The notes below the pieces were generated by a model, which worked only from the letters and a program-made list of their open reading frames with translations, was not told where the DNA came from and did no database searches. From NCBI GenBank assembly GCA_028819215.1, contig JAPPMG010000007.1, forward strand, positions 62,001 to 126,000: DNA of 64,000 nt, read 5' to 3'. This document shows, piece after piece, positions 1 through 11,962 of this stretch (position 1 is the stretch's first letter; each line of letters begins with the position of its first letter). A program made the translations under genes and the position numbers. The stretch comes from Bryobacterales bacterium. GTDB lineage: Bacteria > Acidobacteriota > Terriglobia > Bryobacterales > UBA6623.

Positions 1-795
1 CTGGCGAATATGGGGGACGTGCTCGTCGCCTACTCCGGCGGCACGGACTCGGCCTACCTGGCGTGGGCGGCGACTCACGTGCTGGGGACGAAGGCGCTGG
101 CGGTGACCGCGGACTCGGCGTCGATCCCGGAATCGCACAAGCGGGACGCCATTGCGTTCGCGTCGGAGTTCGGCATACGGCACCGCATGGTGAAGACCGG
201 CGAGTTCGAAAACCCGGAGTACACCCGCAACGACAGCAATCGCTGCTTCCACTGCAAAGACGAGCTGTTCAACCGCATGAACGAGATCGGCGCGGAACTG
301 GGAGTCGGCACGATCGCATATGGCGTCAATGTCGACGACACGAGCGATTTCCGGCCCGGCCACCGCGCGGCCCACAAGCACTCCGTGCGAGCGCCCCTGC
401 TGGAGGCCGGCCTAGCCAAGGCTGAGATTCGCGAGCTGTCGCGCAGGGCCGGGCTTCCGACCTGGAACCGTCCCGCCGCGGCCTGTCTGAGTTCGCGCAT
501 CCCCTACGGAACGGAAGTGACGCCAGAAAACCTGCGGCAGGTCGAACTCGCCGAGGAGGCGCTGGCACGCTTCGGGTTCCGCGTCTACCGCGTGCGACAC
601 CATGGCACGCTGGCGCGCATCGAGATTGGCCGCGACGAGCTGCCCAGGGCTCTGAGTCTCGACATGGCAGAAACGCTGGTCGAAGCCTTCCGCGAAATTG
701 GCTACCACTACGTCACCCTAGACCTAGCCGGCTACCGGCAAGGCTCGCTCAACGAGGTGCTCGAGGGCGAGGCCTTCCACATCTTGAACCAATAG
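1..795 (+). CDS. larE: ATP-dependent sacrificial sulfur transferase LarE (5' end outside window)
   Basis: PP-loop ATPase of the LarE family. LarE adenylates and then sulfurates the pyridinium dicarboxylate precursor of the nickel-pincer cofactor, in known members giving up sulfur from its own cysteine. The PP-loop motif SGGTDS lies about 12 residues from the window start. A CxxC-type RCFHCK motif and the family's PAAACLSSRIPYG block with its conserved cysteine are present. An ATG exists at position 10, but the frame is open upstream and LarE proteins normally have 20-30 residues before the PP-loop, so the true start is probably outside the window. No larB or larC is visible. Confidence 0.85.
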   Translation: MANMGDVLVAYSGGTDSAYLAWAATHVLGTKALAVTADSASIPESHKRDAIAFASEFGIRHRMVKTGEFENPEYTRNDSNRCFHCKDELFNRMNEIGAELGVGTIAYGVNVDDTSDFRPGHRAAHKHSVRAPLLEAGLAKAEIRELSRRAGLPTWNRPAAACLSSRIPYGTEVTPENLRQVELAEEALARFGFRVYRVRHHGTLARIEIGRDELPRALSLDMAETLVEAFREIGYHYVTLDLAGYRQGSLNEVLEGEAFHILNQ

Positions 796-1138
796 CTTCC
801 GCCAATGCCTGCAAGGCCCTAGCGGGCTCCCAACGCGATGGCACGAAAGCAGTTTCCCTCTTCCTGCAACAGACGCGCCATTTCGGATAGTAATACAATT
901 TAATGTCAGATGTTAGATAATCGACAAATGTATTATCTCTGGATTTAACAATTCTGTAACACTACGTTTTCATCGAAAATTTCTTAGAAATCGCCATATT
1001 CACCGTGCTAGACTCTGGAAGTTCACAAGGTTCAAGACGGCCCTGTCGCGTCCATAGCGGCAAATTCACCTGATCCCAGCGACGGACCGTCTTGGAGACT
1101 TGACCCGAGCATCCCAGCTTGAGCGCGGCCACCGCCCA
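796..1138. promoter_or_regulatory. AT-rich region upstream of dnaA with two inverted repeats
   Basis: There is no gene here. Positions about 880-1010 are strikingly AT-rich compared with the surrounding GC-rich sequence. Two symmetric elements are visible: AGATAAT at 915-921 paired with ATTATCT at 932-938, and the 13-base palindrome ATTTCTTAGAAAT at 979-991. A TGC-TAGACT extended -10-like element lies at 1006-1014. I infer dnaA promoter/regulatory DNA or part of a bipartite origin. No strong DnaA box was found in this stretch. Confidence 0.45.
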
Positions 1139-2434
1139 ATGAACCCGTGGAACCTCATTCAAGCAACGATCCGTGAGTCGATGACCGCGGAGAGCTACCG
1201 CAACTGGGTCGAGCCGGTGACCTTCAGCCACGTGGGCAAGGATCGGGTGCTACACATCGAAGCACCCAACTCTGACGTGCGGCGCTGGCTCGAGGCAGAG
1301 TGTGCAGGCCAGATCCTCGCCATCTCCGCAAAGCAGGGCCAGAACCTGCGATCGGTCTCGATCGGCATCAGGCCCGATCTCAGCCGCCCGGTTCAAGGCA
1401 CCTTGGCGCTAGATGCCGACGAGCGGCAGTTCAACCCCAGCTACACCTTCGATCGGTTCGTGACTGGATCGTGCAACGAGTTCGCACGCTCGGCTTGCGA
1501 AGGTGTTGCGGTGAATCCATCCGGGACACTCAACCCGTTGTACCTGCATGCCCAAGTGGGCATGGGCAAGACCCACCTGCTGCATGCCATTGCCAATTGC
1601 GCGCTCGCAGCGGACTCGCGCCGGAAGATAGTCTACACGTCTGCCGAGGGCTTCATGAACGAGATGGTTAAATCGTTGCGATTCAACGACTTTACCAGAT
1701 TCCACGACCGCTTTCGAAGCCCCGACATGCTGTTGGTGGACGACATCCAGATTCTTGGCAATAAACAAGCCATGCAAGATGAATTCTTCCACACGTTCGA
1801 GGCCTTGTATCAGAACGGGAAGCAGATCGTGCTGACGAGCGATTCGAAACCGGAGGCGGTTCCGGGGCTCGTCAATCGCCTCAAGTCGCGATTCCTGTGG
1901 GGCGAGGTCGCTGATATCCAAGCACCCGACCTAGAGACCAAGATGGCCATCTTGGACAGCAAGTCTAGCGAGGCAAGGGTTGCCCTGCCAGACCAGGTGC
2001 GCTTCTACCTAGCCTCTCGCGTTCACTCCAGCATCCGCGAGCTAGAAGGCGTCCTGAACCGGATGATCGCACGCGCCCAGTTCGTCAACGGCGATATCAC
2101 CATGGGGATTGCCGAGAGCGTGCTGCGTAACGCACGCCAGCGTGCGACGGACCGACCCAGCATCGACAGGGTCAAGCGCGAGGTCGCGGCCAGCTTCGGC
2201 ATCGAGGTCGACGCATTGAGCATGCGAAGCAACGCTCGCAGGATCGCCCAGCCACGCCAACTGGCTATGTACCTATGCCGGGAGCTGACCGGGGCCTCTC
2301 TCAAAGAGATCGCGCGCGCGTTTGGGAAGGACCATTCCACTGTCCTATACTCTGTACGAATAATTGGAAAGAAAATCAACACAGATAGAACACTAAAATC
2401 TACGTTAGAATCCCTAGAATCAAGCCTAAAATAG
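1139..2434 (+). CDS. dnaA: Chromosomal replication initiator protein DnaA
   Basis: DnaA binds the origin, oligomerises with ATP and opens the duplex. The 431-residue product has the N-terminal domain I (WNLIQATIRES...YRNWVEPV), an AAA+ core with Walker A GMGKTH (about 141-146) and Walker B LLVDDIQ (about 198-204), and the C-terminal DNA-binding signature FGKDHSTVLYSV (about 395-406). The ATG at 1139 is chosen because MNPWNLIQ matches where the family begins; a TTG at 1100 would add 13 unconserved residues. No strong ribosome-binding site is visible. The last about 90 bases of the gene are unusually AT-rich. It is followed by the putative origin and dnaN. Confidence 0.97.
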   Translation: MNPWNLIQATIRESMTAESYRNWVEPVTFSHVGKDRVLHIEAPNSDVRRWLEAECAGQILAISAKQGQNLRSVSIGIRPDLSRPVQGTLALDADERQFNPSYTFDRFVTGSCNEFARSACEGVAVNPSGTLNPLYLHAQVGMGKTHLLHAIANCALAADSRRKIVYTSAEGFMNEMVKSLRFNDFTRFHDRFRSPDMLLVDDIQILGNKQAMQDEFFHTFEALYQNGKQIVLTSDSKPEAVPGLVNRLKSRFLWGEVADIQAPDLETKMAILDSKSSEARVALPDQVRFYLASRVHSSIRELEGVLNRMIARAQFVNGDITMGIAESVLRNARQRATDRPSIDRVKREVAASFGIEVDALSMRSNARRIAQPRQLAMYLCRELTGASLKEIARAFGKDHSTVLYSVRIIGKKINTDRTLKSTLESLESSLK

Positions 2435-2856
2435 ATTTTCTTATTACTCGAGATATTCTTCTGAGAAATCCGTCCTATTTTGAATCCGGCATGCCGAACC
2501 GGCCCCACCAGCCCAAGCCGCCGCGCTGGCCGGATCTGAACGTCGGCCGCGCCCGAGCCACGGATCCGGCGCGGGCGTGCGCGATGCGACTTGGCTATAA
2601 TCGTGTTTCCACTGGCCAGCCTCTGGAAACCGTGTGGAAGACTGTGGAAACCTTGCGGAGGCCACTCGCATGTGGAAGTATCGCAGGCTCCTTCCCAGCG
2701 CAGAGCCTGGCAGCAGTCCGAGCACGCAAGGGCTTGGGCGACTTTTCCACAATTCCACACGGACTACGACTACGATTGGCGGGCAAGAGGATTGAACACA
2801 GGTGTTGAAATCTTAGTCCGTGTCGCAAACCTGAGCGACAATCAGGAGACCATCGC
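2435..2856. other. Putative oriC: dnaA-dnaN spacer with DnaA-box-like cluster
   Basis: This 422-base gene-free spacer begins with an AT-rich stretch (about 2435-2480, continuous with the AT-rich end of dnaA) that could act as an unwinding element. It then carries repeated TTCCACA cores: 2605-2613 (GTTTCCACT), 2633-2641 (reverse TGTGGAAGA), 2643-2651 (TGTGGAAAC), 2671-2679 (TGTGGAAGT), 2743-2751 (TTTTCCACA, 8 of 9 to TTATCCACA) and 2751-2759 (AATTCCACA). The dnaA-spacer-dnaN arrangement is a common location for bacterial origins. Function is inferred from motif clustering and location. Confidence 0.65.
2596..2601 (+). promoter_or_regulatory. TATAAT hexamer, possible -10 for dnaN
   Basis: A perfect TATAAT lies at 2596-2601, upstream of dnaN and at the edge of the DnaA-box cluster. 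There is no recognisable -35 at the standard distance, so a DnaA-influenced or unrelated role is possible. Confidence 0.3.
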
Positions 2857-3996
2857 ATGGAAGTCAAGTTCAGAGCGCAGGACCTCTTTAGCGAGCTGGC
2901 TCTAGCCCAAGGCATCGTAGACAGGAAAACGACCATTCCAGTCCTAGGTCATGTGCTGATCGAGGCCGACGATGACCGGCTCAAGCTGTCTGTCAGTGAC
3001 TTGGAACTGAGTTTGCGCACGTCGTGTCAAGCGGAGATTTCGGCCGCAGGTTCGGCCACTGTACCCCTGCAGTGGCTGCACGACTATTTCCGGCTGTTGC
3101 CGCCCGACTCCGAGGTTTCTATCTCCGCATCAGCCGGCGATACTGTCGAAGTGATCCTCGGCTCGGCTCGCTCCCGCCTTCGGGGCGGGGACGCGAAGAA
3201 GTTCCCGGACTTGCCGACCTTGCCGCAGGACACTGCCAGCCTTCCGCTCGGGATTCTGGCCAGCGCAATCCGCAAGACCATGATCTCGGTGTCGGCTGAT
3301 TCCGGTCCCTACACCTACCAAGGTGGATGCCTGCTGATGCTGGCACGCAATTCCTTGGGGATGGTCTCGACGGATGGCCACCGCCTCTCGCTATACAGCG
3401 AGCAGGCCAGCTTGGCTGGCCTTTCAGAAGAGTGCCGCTGCCTGATTCCGCGCAAGGCCATGCTGAATCTGGAAAAGGTGCTTGCGGTTGCCGCGGTGCC
3501 GGATGGCGAGGAGGGCGCAGTCGACTTCGCCCAGGATGGAAACCACATCTTCTTCCGCTCCGGCCGGCGCCTGCTCACGTGCCAGAAAATGACCGCGGCC
3601 TTTCCCGAGTACGCGCGCGTGCTGCCGGACGAGAGCGAGATCTCTATCTCGCGCGAGTTTGCGACCGACGACCTCGCGGCGACCTTGCGGCGCGTGGACC
3701 AGTTCGCCCCGCAGGAGAGCCACGCCGTGCAGTTCGTCCTGGACGACGGCGAACTGCGGGTGACCGCCAAGACGGCCCTGTCGGGCGAGAGCGAGGCGAC
3801 GGTGCCGACCGAGTATGAAGGCGATCGCTTTCAGGTCGGCTTCAGCGCCCGCAGCGTTCTCGATTTCCTCGGCGTGTGCGATAGCGAGAACGTGACTCTG
3901 GGCTTTAAGGACCCCGAAAGCGTCGCCCAGCTCAGCGTTCCCGGGCTAGCGGAGGGCAAGCAGCACCGTTACGTAATCATGCCGATCCGGCAGTGA
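2857..3996 (+). CDS. dnaN: DNA polymerase III sliding clamp, beta subunit (first copy)
   Basis: The beta clamp is a homodimeric ring that tethers polymerase III and other clamp-binding proteins to DNA. The 379-residue product has the usual three-domain length. It contains the conserved STDGHRLSLY segment near residue 170, the GFSARSVLDFL block of domain III, and ends in HRYVIMPIRQ, the C-terminal strand that lines the protein-binding cleft. ATG 2857 is preceded by AGGAG at 2844-2848. It sits between the putative origin and a second clamp gene. This copy is closer in length to standard DnaN than its neighbour. Confidence 0.96.
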   Translation: MEVKFRAQDLFSELALAQGIVDRKTTIPVLGHVLIEADDDRLKLSVSDLELSLRTSCQAEISAAGSATVPLQWLHDYFRLLPPDSEVSISASAGDTVEVILGSARSRLRGGDAKKFPDLPTLPQDTASLPLGILASAIRKTMISVSADSGPYTYQGGCLLMLARNSLGMVSTDGHRLSLYSEQASLAGLSEECRCLIPRKAMLNLEKVLAVAAVPDGEEGAVDFAQDGNHIFFRSGRRLLTCQKMTAAFPEYARVLPDESEISISREFATDDLAATLRRVDQFAPQESHAVQFVLDDGELRVTAKTALSGESEATVPTEYEGDRFQVGFSARSVLDFLGVCDSENVTLGFKDPESVAQLSVPGLAEGKQHRYVIMPIRQ

Positions 3997-4277
3997 GCGG
4001 CCGCCATCCATCCGGCTGCCGCTTTCGTGGCATTCCTCCGTGCCAATCTCTGCTAAGATAATGACTTGAACGGTGCCGCCTGCGTCTGCATGACAGCTCG
4101 CCGAGGCGAGCCGGGGCGCTTCGCGCTGCTGCGTACAGGCAGGCTAGACGCTGGCTGCTGCTTACCGCCGAACGGGCGCGCGCCAGGATCGCGAGCACCC
4201 CGCGCCTTCGGGTATATCGCTCGCACTGTGCGACGGGTCTCCGTGGCTGCCGCGACCGGCAAATGGGAGGTTCCGAC
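3997..4277. other. Spacer between the two clamp genes
   Basis: This 281-base stretch has no supportable gene on either strand. A TAAGAT hexamer at 4054-4059 could be a -10 for the second clamp gene but lacks a -35. The spacer suggests the two clamp genes need not be co-transcribed. Confidence 0.3.
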
Positions 4278-7902
<3,625 letters not shown>

Positions 7903-8048
7903 GCCGCGCGCAAGTCGTCACTGTCCTTGCGGGTCGTCCCTCGCCGGTAGCGGCCCGGTGGCGGGGGCCTTGGCAGCCGTGCATCGACAGGCCGACGAGG
8001 TGTTGCGCGGAACGACCGGAATCGGTCCGGTAGTGTGCGGTACGCCCG

Positions 8049-8462
8049 CTAGGACTCGGCCCGCGCCAGACGCGCTTGCCGGAACGACCTGACGCAAAGC
8101 CAGAGAAAAGCCGCTAGGTCCACGGCCATCACTGCCTTCGACGCCACGGCCAGCGGGAGCTCGACCGTCGCTCCCGAGATCATCTGGGCGAGGCCGACTA
8201 TGCCGTCCACGGAGCCAAGGAATCCGAGCAGGGCAATCACGGCCGCGGCATGCATCGCATGTTTGGTGGCCGACGGCCGTTTGGCGACGGAGCCGAGCAC
8301 GACTAGCGCGAGGCCGAAGGCCGCCGGAATCAAGGCGGTCAGGCTCGATCGGCCGCTCGCTAGGTAGACGCCGATACCCAGGGCTAGCAGCGAGATTCCG
8401 AAACCTACGGCGATGCCGGGCATGTTGAGCTGCTTGGGACCGCTATTGGCCGAATCCATCAT
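8049..8462 (-). CDS. Conserved small four-helix membrane protein, function unknown
   Basis: The 137-residue product has four clear hydrophobic segments (about 14-32, 38-56, 67-88 and 98-118) separated by short basic loops, and almost no soluble domain. The start is taken at the ATG pair at 8457-8462 (MMDSANSG), because sequence further upstream in this frame is not membrane-like. I do not recognise a functional family. The gene is convergent with gyrB and divergent from a PHP-domain gene remnant, with a 189-base spacer between them. Confidence 0.65.
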   Translation of the reverse strand: MMDSANSGPKQLNMPGIAVGFGISLLALGIGVYLASGRSSLTALIPAAFGLALVVLGSVAKRPSATKHAMHAAAVIALLGFLGSVDGIVGLAQMISGATVELPLAVASKAVMAVDLAAFLWLCVRSFRQARLARAES

Positions 8463-8651
8463 GGTTCCATCATGGCACGGACGCTGGTTGCCAGCCGCAG
8501 TCCGCAGTCCCAAGACGAGAGTGGCGCCTAAACCATTAGCCGGAAAAATGTAACAGTGGCTCGCGCCAACGTAACTCCAATTCCATCTAGCGTGTTCACG
8601 CTGTAAGCAGTTGACAGCAGGGCTTGGCCCTTTGGGCAGGCCGGAGGCACG

Positions 8652-8993
8652 ATGGAGAGCTTGCTGACCTACTGGGACAGATCGCCCCACGTAGCTGACC
8701 GCTTCAAGACGGGCGTCTCGCTGCACAGCCACGCGCTGCATTCCGAGGAGAGCGTGCTGCCGCTCGGGCAGCACTTGCCCAAGTTCGCATGCATGCGGGC
8801 ACTAGCGGAGCGCGCCCACCAGAGTTACGGGGACCGCTCGTTTAGGGACGATCTATCGCGAATGTGGTGGACGCCGCCCCTGGCACCGCGCCAGGCGCTT
8901 GACGTTGAAGCGCTTCAAATCGAGGCCAAGCTGGGCCTCGATCCGATCGTGTCGATCTCCGATCACGACTCGATCGACGCGCCCATGCAGTAG
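8652..8993 (+). pseudogene. Truncated PHP-domain phosphoesterase (N-terminal remnant)
   Basis: The 113-residue reading frame looks like the start of a PHP (polymerase and histidinol phosphatase) domain protein. It has TGVSLHSHALHS with the metal-binding HxH (residues 25-27), a WWTPPLAPRQAL block, and SISDHDSIDAPM (residues 101-112) with another metal-ligand motif. It then stops at TAG 8991-8993, where such enzymes should continue for 150 or more residues. I found no continuation in another frame before the ZIP gene at 9161. A GGAGG lies just upstream of the ATG. Most likely a deletion remnant; an unusually short functional protein is less likely. Confidence 0.6.
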
Positions 8994-9160
8994 CAGGTTC
9001 TGGGGAGCTATCTCCCCTGCCGCTCTCTGCTACCATTTCAGGGCGGCGATGGCCGCCCTTGCGGGCTCCACGCCGGCCTCCAACTTGCGACGCGCTACTG
9101 GCAGTCTCAATCATCGTTGCAGGAAGTTCTAGTCATCGCTAGGCAGCCAGGAGCTGCAAC

Positions 9161-9985
9161 ATGACGTCGCTCGCACTCCTCGGCCTGTACTCCTTAGGAA
9201 TTCTGGGCGCTTCGGTCATCGGCATTTGGACCCAGTCGGTGATCCGTTTGACGCACACCCGCGTGCAGATAACGATGAGCTTCGTCGCGGGTCTCGTGCT
9301 CGGGGTCGCGATCTACCACTTGCTACCCCACAGCGTCGAGCTGATCGCGGGCGAGGGGCCGATCGGGATCGTTGCGTGGTGGATGGTCGTCGGGATCGTG
9401 CTGATGGTGTTGCTGTTGCGGGTGGCGCCCCTGCACGATCACGATCGCGCGGACGACGAGTGCTTGGACCCGGTTGACGCGGACGGCGGCGGCGACTCCG
9501 AGTCGTTGAATTGGTTGGGGGTTGCCTTCGGGATGGGGCTGCACCAGCTAACCGAGGGAACAGCCCTGGGGGCTGCCATCCTGAGCCGAGAGGCAGGTGC
9601 TGCGGGGGTTGACTTGCTCAGCTTCGGAGTGTTCTTGGCGATCGCGCTGCACAAACCGCTTGACGCGTTCTTCCTGCTCGGGCTGATGCGCACGACCAAG
9701 CATGGCAAGCGCTATGCGTACCCGCTCAGCGCGGCGACAGCGCTCATCTGCCCGCTCGGCGCGCTCGTCACGTATTGGGGGATTGGTCTGCTTGGCGACG
9801 GATCTTCCGAAACGGTAGGTCGCGCGCTGGGATTCGGCGCGGGAGCGCTTATCTGTATCTCGCTCAGTGACCTGCTGCCCGAGATTCACTTCCACCGGCA
9901 CGATCGAATCAAGCTGACGGTCTCGTTCCTTGCCGGACTGGTGCTTTCGTACGCGCTCCACTTGCTGGAGAGTACGCCGCAATAG
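9161..9985 (+). CDS. ZIP-family divalent metal transporter
   Basis: This inner-membrane ZIP (ZRT/IRT-like) carrier normally imports zinc or other divalent metals. The 274-residue product has eight hydrophobic segments and a cytoplasmic loop with HDHD (about 92-95). The TM4 metal-site motif is GLHQLTEG (H128, E132), equivalent to the family's HNxPEG. In TM5 the usual HNxPEG is changed to HKPLDA (H164, D168), which may alter metal preference. ATG 9161 is preceded by AGGAG at 9149-9153. It lies next to, but convergent with, the SPFH-permease operon, so metal uptake and export genes are neighbours. Confidence 0.85.
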   Translation: MTSLALLGLYSLGILGASVIGIWTQSVIRLTHTRVQITMSFVAGLVLGVAIYHLLPHSVELIAGEGPIGIVAWWMVVGIVLMVLLLRVAPLHDHDRADDECLDPVDADGGGDSESLNWLGVAFGMGLHQLTEGTALGAAILSREAGAAGVDLLSFGVFLAIALHKPLDAFFLLGLMRTTKHGKRYAYPLSAATALICPLGALVTYWGIGLLGDGSSETVGRALGFGAGALICISLSDLLPEIHFHRHDRIKLTVSFLAGLVLSYALHLLESTPQ

Positions 9986-10250
9986 CCTGAACTGCAGGCT
10001 TCGGCTTCGAATGCGATTGTCTCGGCTCATCGAGGCCGGTCGCGAGCTTGAGCGTCAGGCCGCCGGGCCATGGGATGACCGTACGGTTCTCGCTGGAGCC
10101 GGTGGCGAACTAGGAACAACACGCAGACGGAGAACGGCCAGCAGCGTCGATTTGCCGCGCCACCCGGAGTATCGCGCGAGGACGACCGACCAGCGGCACG
10201 GAATTTGCCGAAGGCCGTTGGCTCGGCGGCCGGAGCGCTCAGCGCCGCGC

Positions 10251-10739
10251 CTAGAAGAACAGAGTCAGGAGCATGAGCGCTCCTGCGCCCCCTAGGCCGA
10301 AAGCGATCGCGGCGAACACTCCGGCAAAGGTGGCCGCATCGGCGATGCGGAAGGTCTGTTCCTCGACGGTGAACATCACTTGATCGCGGTGCATATCGCC
10401 GTCAACGAATCCCTTCAGGGCAGTCTCGGCGCTGTGGGCTTCCTTGATCGACACCACGGTGACCAAGATCATCGCCAGTGCCGACGCGAGGGTTCCGACA
10501 CCGAATACCAGCAGGGTTCCCAGCGCCAGCCAGTGGTAGGTGGGATTGGCGTCCACGTTTGACGCGCTCATGAAGCCGATCACCAGTGCCGCGCCGCCAC
10601 CGTTCCCGAACAGCACCAAGCGCACCGATTCGGTGATCAGCCGGAACATCGACGAGCGGCGCATGGCCACGACCTTGTAGAGTTCGCGCAGCCACTCCTC
10701 GGCCGTCTCTTCGCTAGAGAATTCCAACAGCTTCTTCAA
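10251..10739 (-). CDS. Small membrane protein, last gene of the permease-SPFH operon
   Basis: The roughly 162-residue protein has a charged N-terminal helix (SSEETAEEWLRELYKVVAMRR), two membrane helices in the middle, a charged stretch (KEAHSAETALKGFVDGDMHRDQ) and a glycine-rich C-terminal hydrophobic helix ending LMLLTLFF. I do not recognise the family. The TTG at 10739 is preferred because it overlaps the preceding stop as TTGA, as in the other junctions of this operon; TTG 10766 and ATG 10664 are alternatives. Its tight coupling argues for a shared role with the SPFH proteins and binding protein. Confidence 0.6.
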   Translation of the reverse strand: MKKLLEFSSEETAEEWLRELYKVVAMRRSSMFRLITESVRLVLFGNGGGAALVIGFMSASNVDANPTYHWLALGTLLVFGVGTLASALAMILVTVVSIKEAHSAETALKGFVDGDMHRDQVMFTVEEQTFRIADAATFAGVFAAIAFGLGGAGALMLLTLFF

Positions 10740-11962
10740 TGGTCGTGCCCGCCTTCTTGCGTCCAATCGATGAGCCGCACGTAGCTTGACCCGGCGTTCG
10801 TGCCGGGCGGGATCTCGATCGTCCAGTCGTCAATCTGCACGGGTTCGGAGGCCAGCGCCGCCGCCAGGAACCTGTCGCGCTCGAGGTCTCCGTCCAATCG
10901 GTCGACGACGTCGATCACGAACCGCCCGATGATGTAGCCCTCGAGCGAGACCGCGTCGATCAGGTTCAGCCCGCTAGGGTCCCACGCGCCAGTGGGCATC
11001 GAGGCAGTCGCGTCGGAATTGCCCATGTCGCGACGGAAGTTCCTGACCACGGCCAGGCTGGTGTCCGAGACATCGGGAACGACCTGCGAGATCAGGATCT
11101 TTTCCAAGGCTGCCGGGCTCGTGTCGCTGAGCAAGGCCAGCAGATCGTGCGGAGCGACGAAGGACAGGTTCGCCATCACGTACTCGCGCCCGAGCAAGAA
11201 CGCCAGGTTGATGACGTCGGCGTTCGCGGTGTAGCTGCCCACGAGCAGAAGCGCGTCCAAGTCCGCCTTATCGAGCGTGAACAGGCTCGCGTGAACGGCG
11301 TGAGTGTTCCGCGTATAGGCAGCCTTTGCGAGAACTGGCAGGTCGTGCTGATTGAGAACTGTCACGTAATTCGCGAGCACCGAGCGCCCGAAGGCATCGT
11401 CTTGGTAGATGACGCCGAATCGCTTCTTCCCCAAGTCGGTGATCATGTGGCCGACCAGCGCCTCCACTTCCTCGAGATAGCCGGTACGCAGATTGACCAC
11501 GTTCGGGAACGTTCGCGGGTTGCGCAGGAAATCCGCTCCTGTGAACATGCCCACCAGAGGAATCTTGGCTTCGCGGAGAATCGGCGCGCTTCGTCTGGCG
11601 GTCGGCGTGCCTACGCCGCCGACTATGGCGAAGACGTTGTCCGTCTCGACGAATTCCGCAGCGTTCGCGGCCGCGGCATTCGGCTCGTAGCCATCGTCCT
11701 TGGCGATGAGTTCCAGCTGTCTGCCATCGATCCCGCCTTGGCGGTTCCGGGCCGAGAACGCCGCTTGGATTCCCGCATTGATACGGATGCCGAGGTGTCT
11801 GTTGGGTCCGCTGAAACAGGCGGTTTGCCCGAAGACAAGCTTGTCTTCGGTGACGCCCGGCGCTGCGGCCAGCACGCCCGGCAGCGCGAGCACTTGCAGG
11901 CACCCCACTGCAAGCAGCCGGCGGGCTCTGCCCGAAGCCGGGCTATGGTTGAGGCACGTCAT
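10736..11962 (-). CDS. Periplasmic branched-chain-amino-acid-type binding protein without ABC partners
   Basis: This is a 408-residue type I periplasmic binding protein (Peripla_BP_6/LivJ-like). A signal peptide ends near VLAAA (about residue 34), followed by the family start TEDKLVFGQTACFSGPN, then LELIAKDDGYEPNAA, IVGGVGTPT and GVIYQDDAFG. Such proteins usually feed Liv-type ABC importers or act as ligand sensors, but no ABC permease or ATPase gene is in the window. ATG 11962 overlaps the upstream SPFH gene by 20 bases and has AGAAGG about 7 bases before it. The ligand is unknown; placement in the operon suggests a sensor for the SPFH complex. Confidence 0.8.
   Translation of the reverse strand: MTCLNHSPASGRARRLLAVGCLQVLALPGVLAAAPGVTEDKLVFGQTACFSGPNRHLGIRINAGIQAAFSARNRQGGIDGRQLELIAKDDGYEPNAAAANAAEFVETDNVFAIVGGVGTPTARRSAPILREAKIPLVGMFTGADFLRNPRTFPNVVNLRTGYLEEVEALVGHMITDLGKKRFGVIYQDDAFGRSVLANYVTVLNQHDLPVLAKAAYTRNTHAVHASLFTLDKADLDALLLVGSYTANADVINLAFLLGREYVMANLSFVAPHDLLALLSDTSPAALEKILISQVVPDVSDTSLAVVRNFRRDMGNSDATASMPTGAWDPSGLNLIDAVSLEGYIIGRFVIDVVDRLDGDLERDRFLAAALASEPVQIDDWTIEIPPGTNAGSSYVRLIDWTQEGGHDH

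Noticed and set aside
1100..1138. TTG start for dnaA at 1100
   Set aside because: It adds residues not typical of DnaA, whereas ATG 1139 matches the family start.
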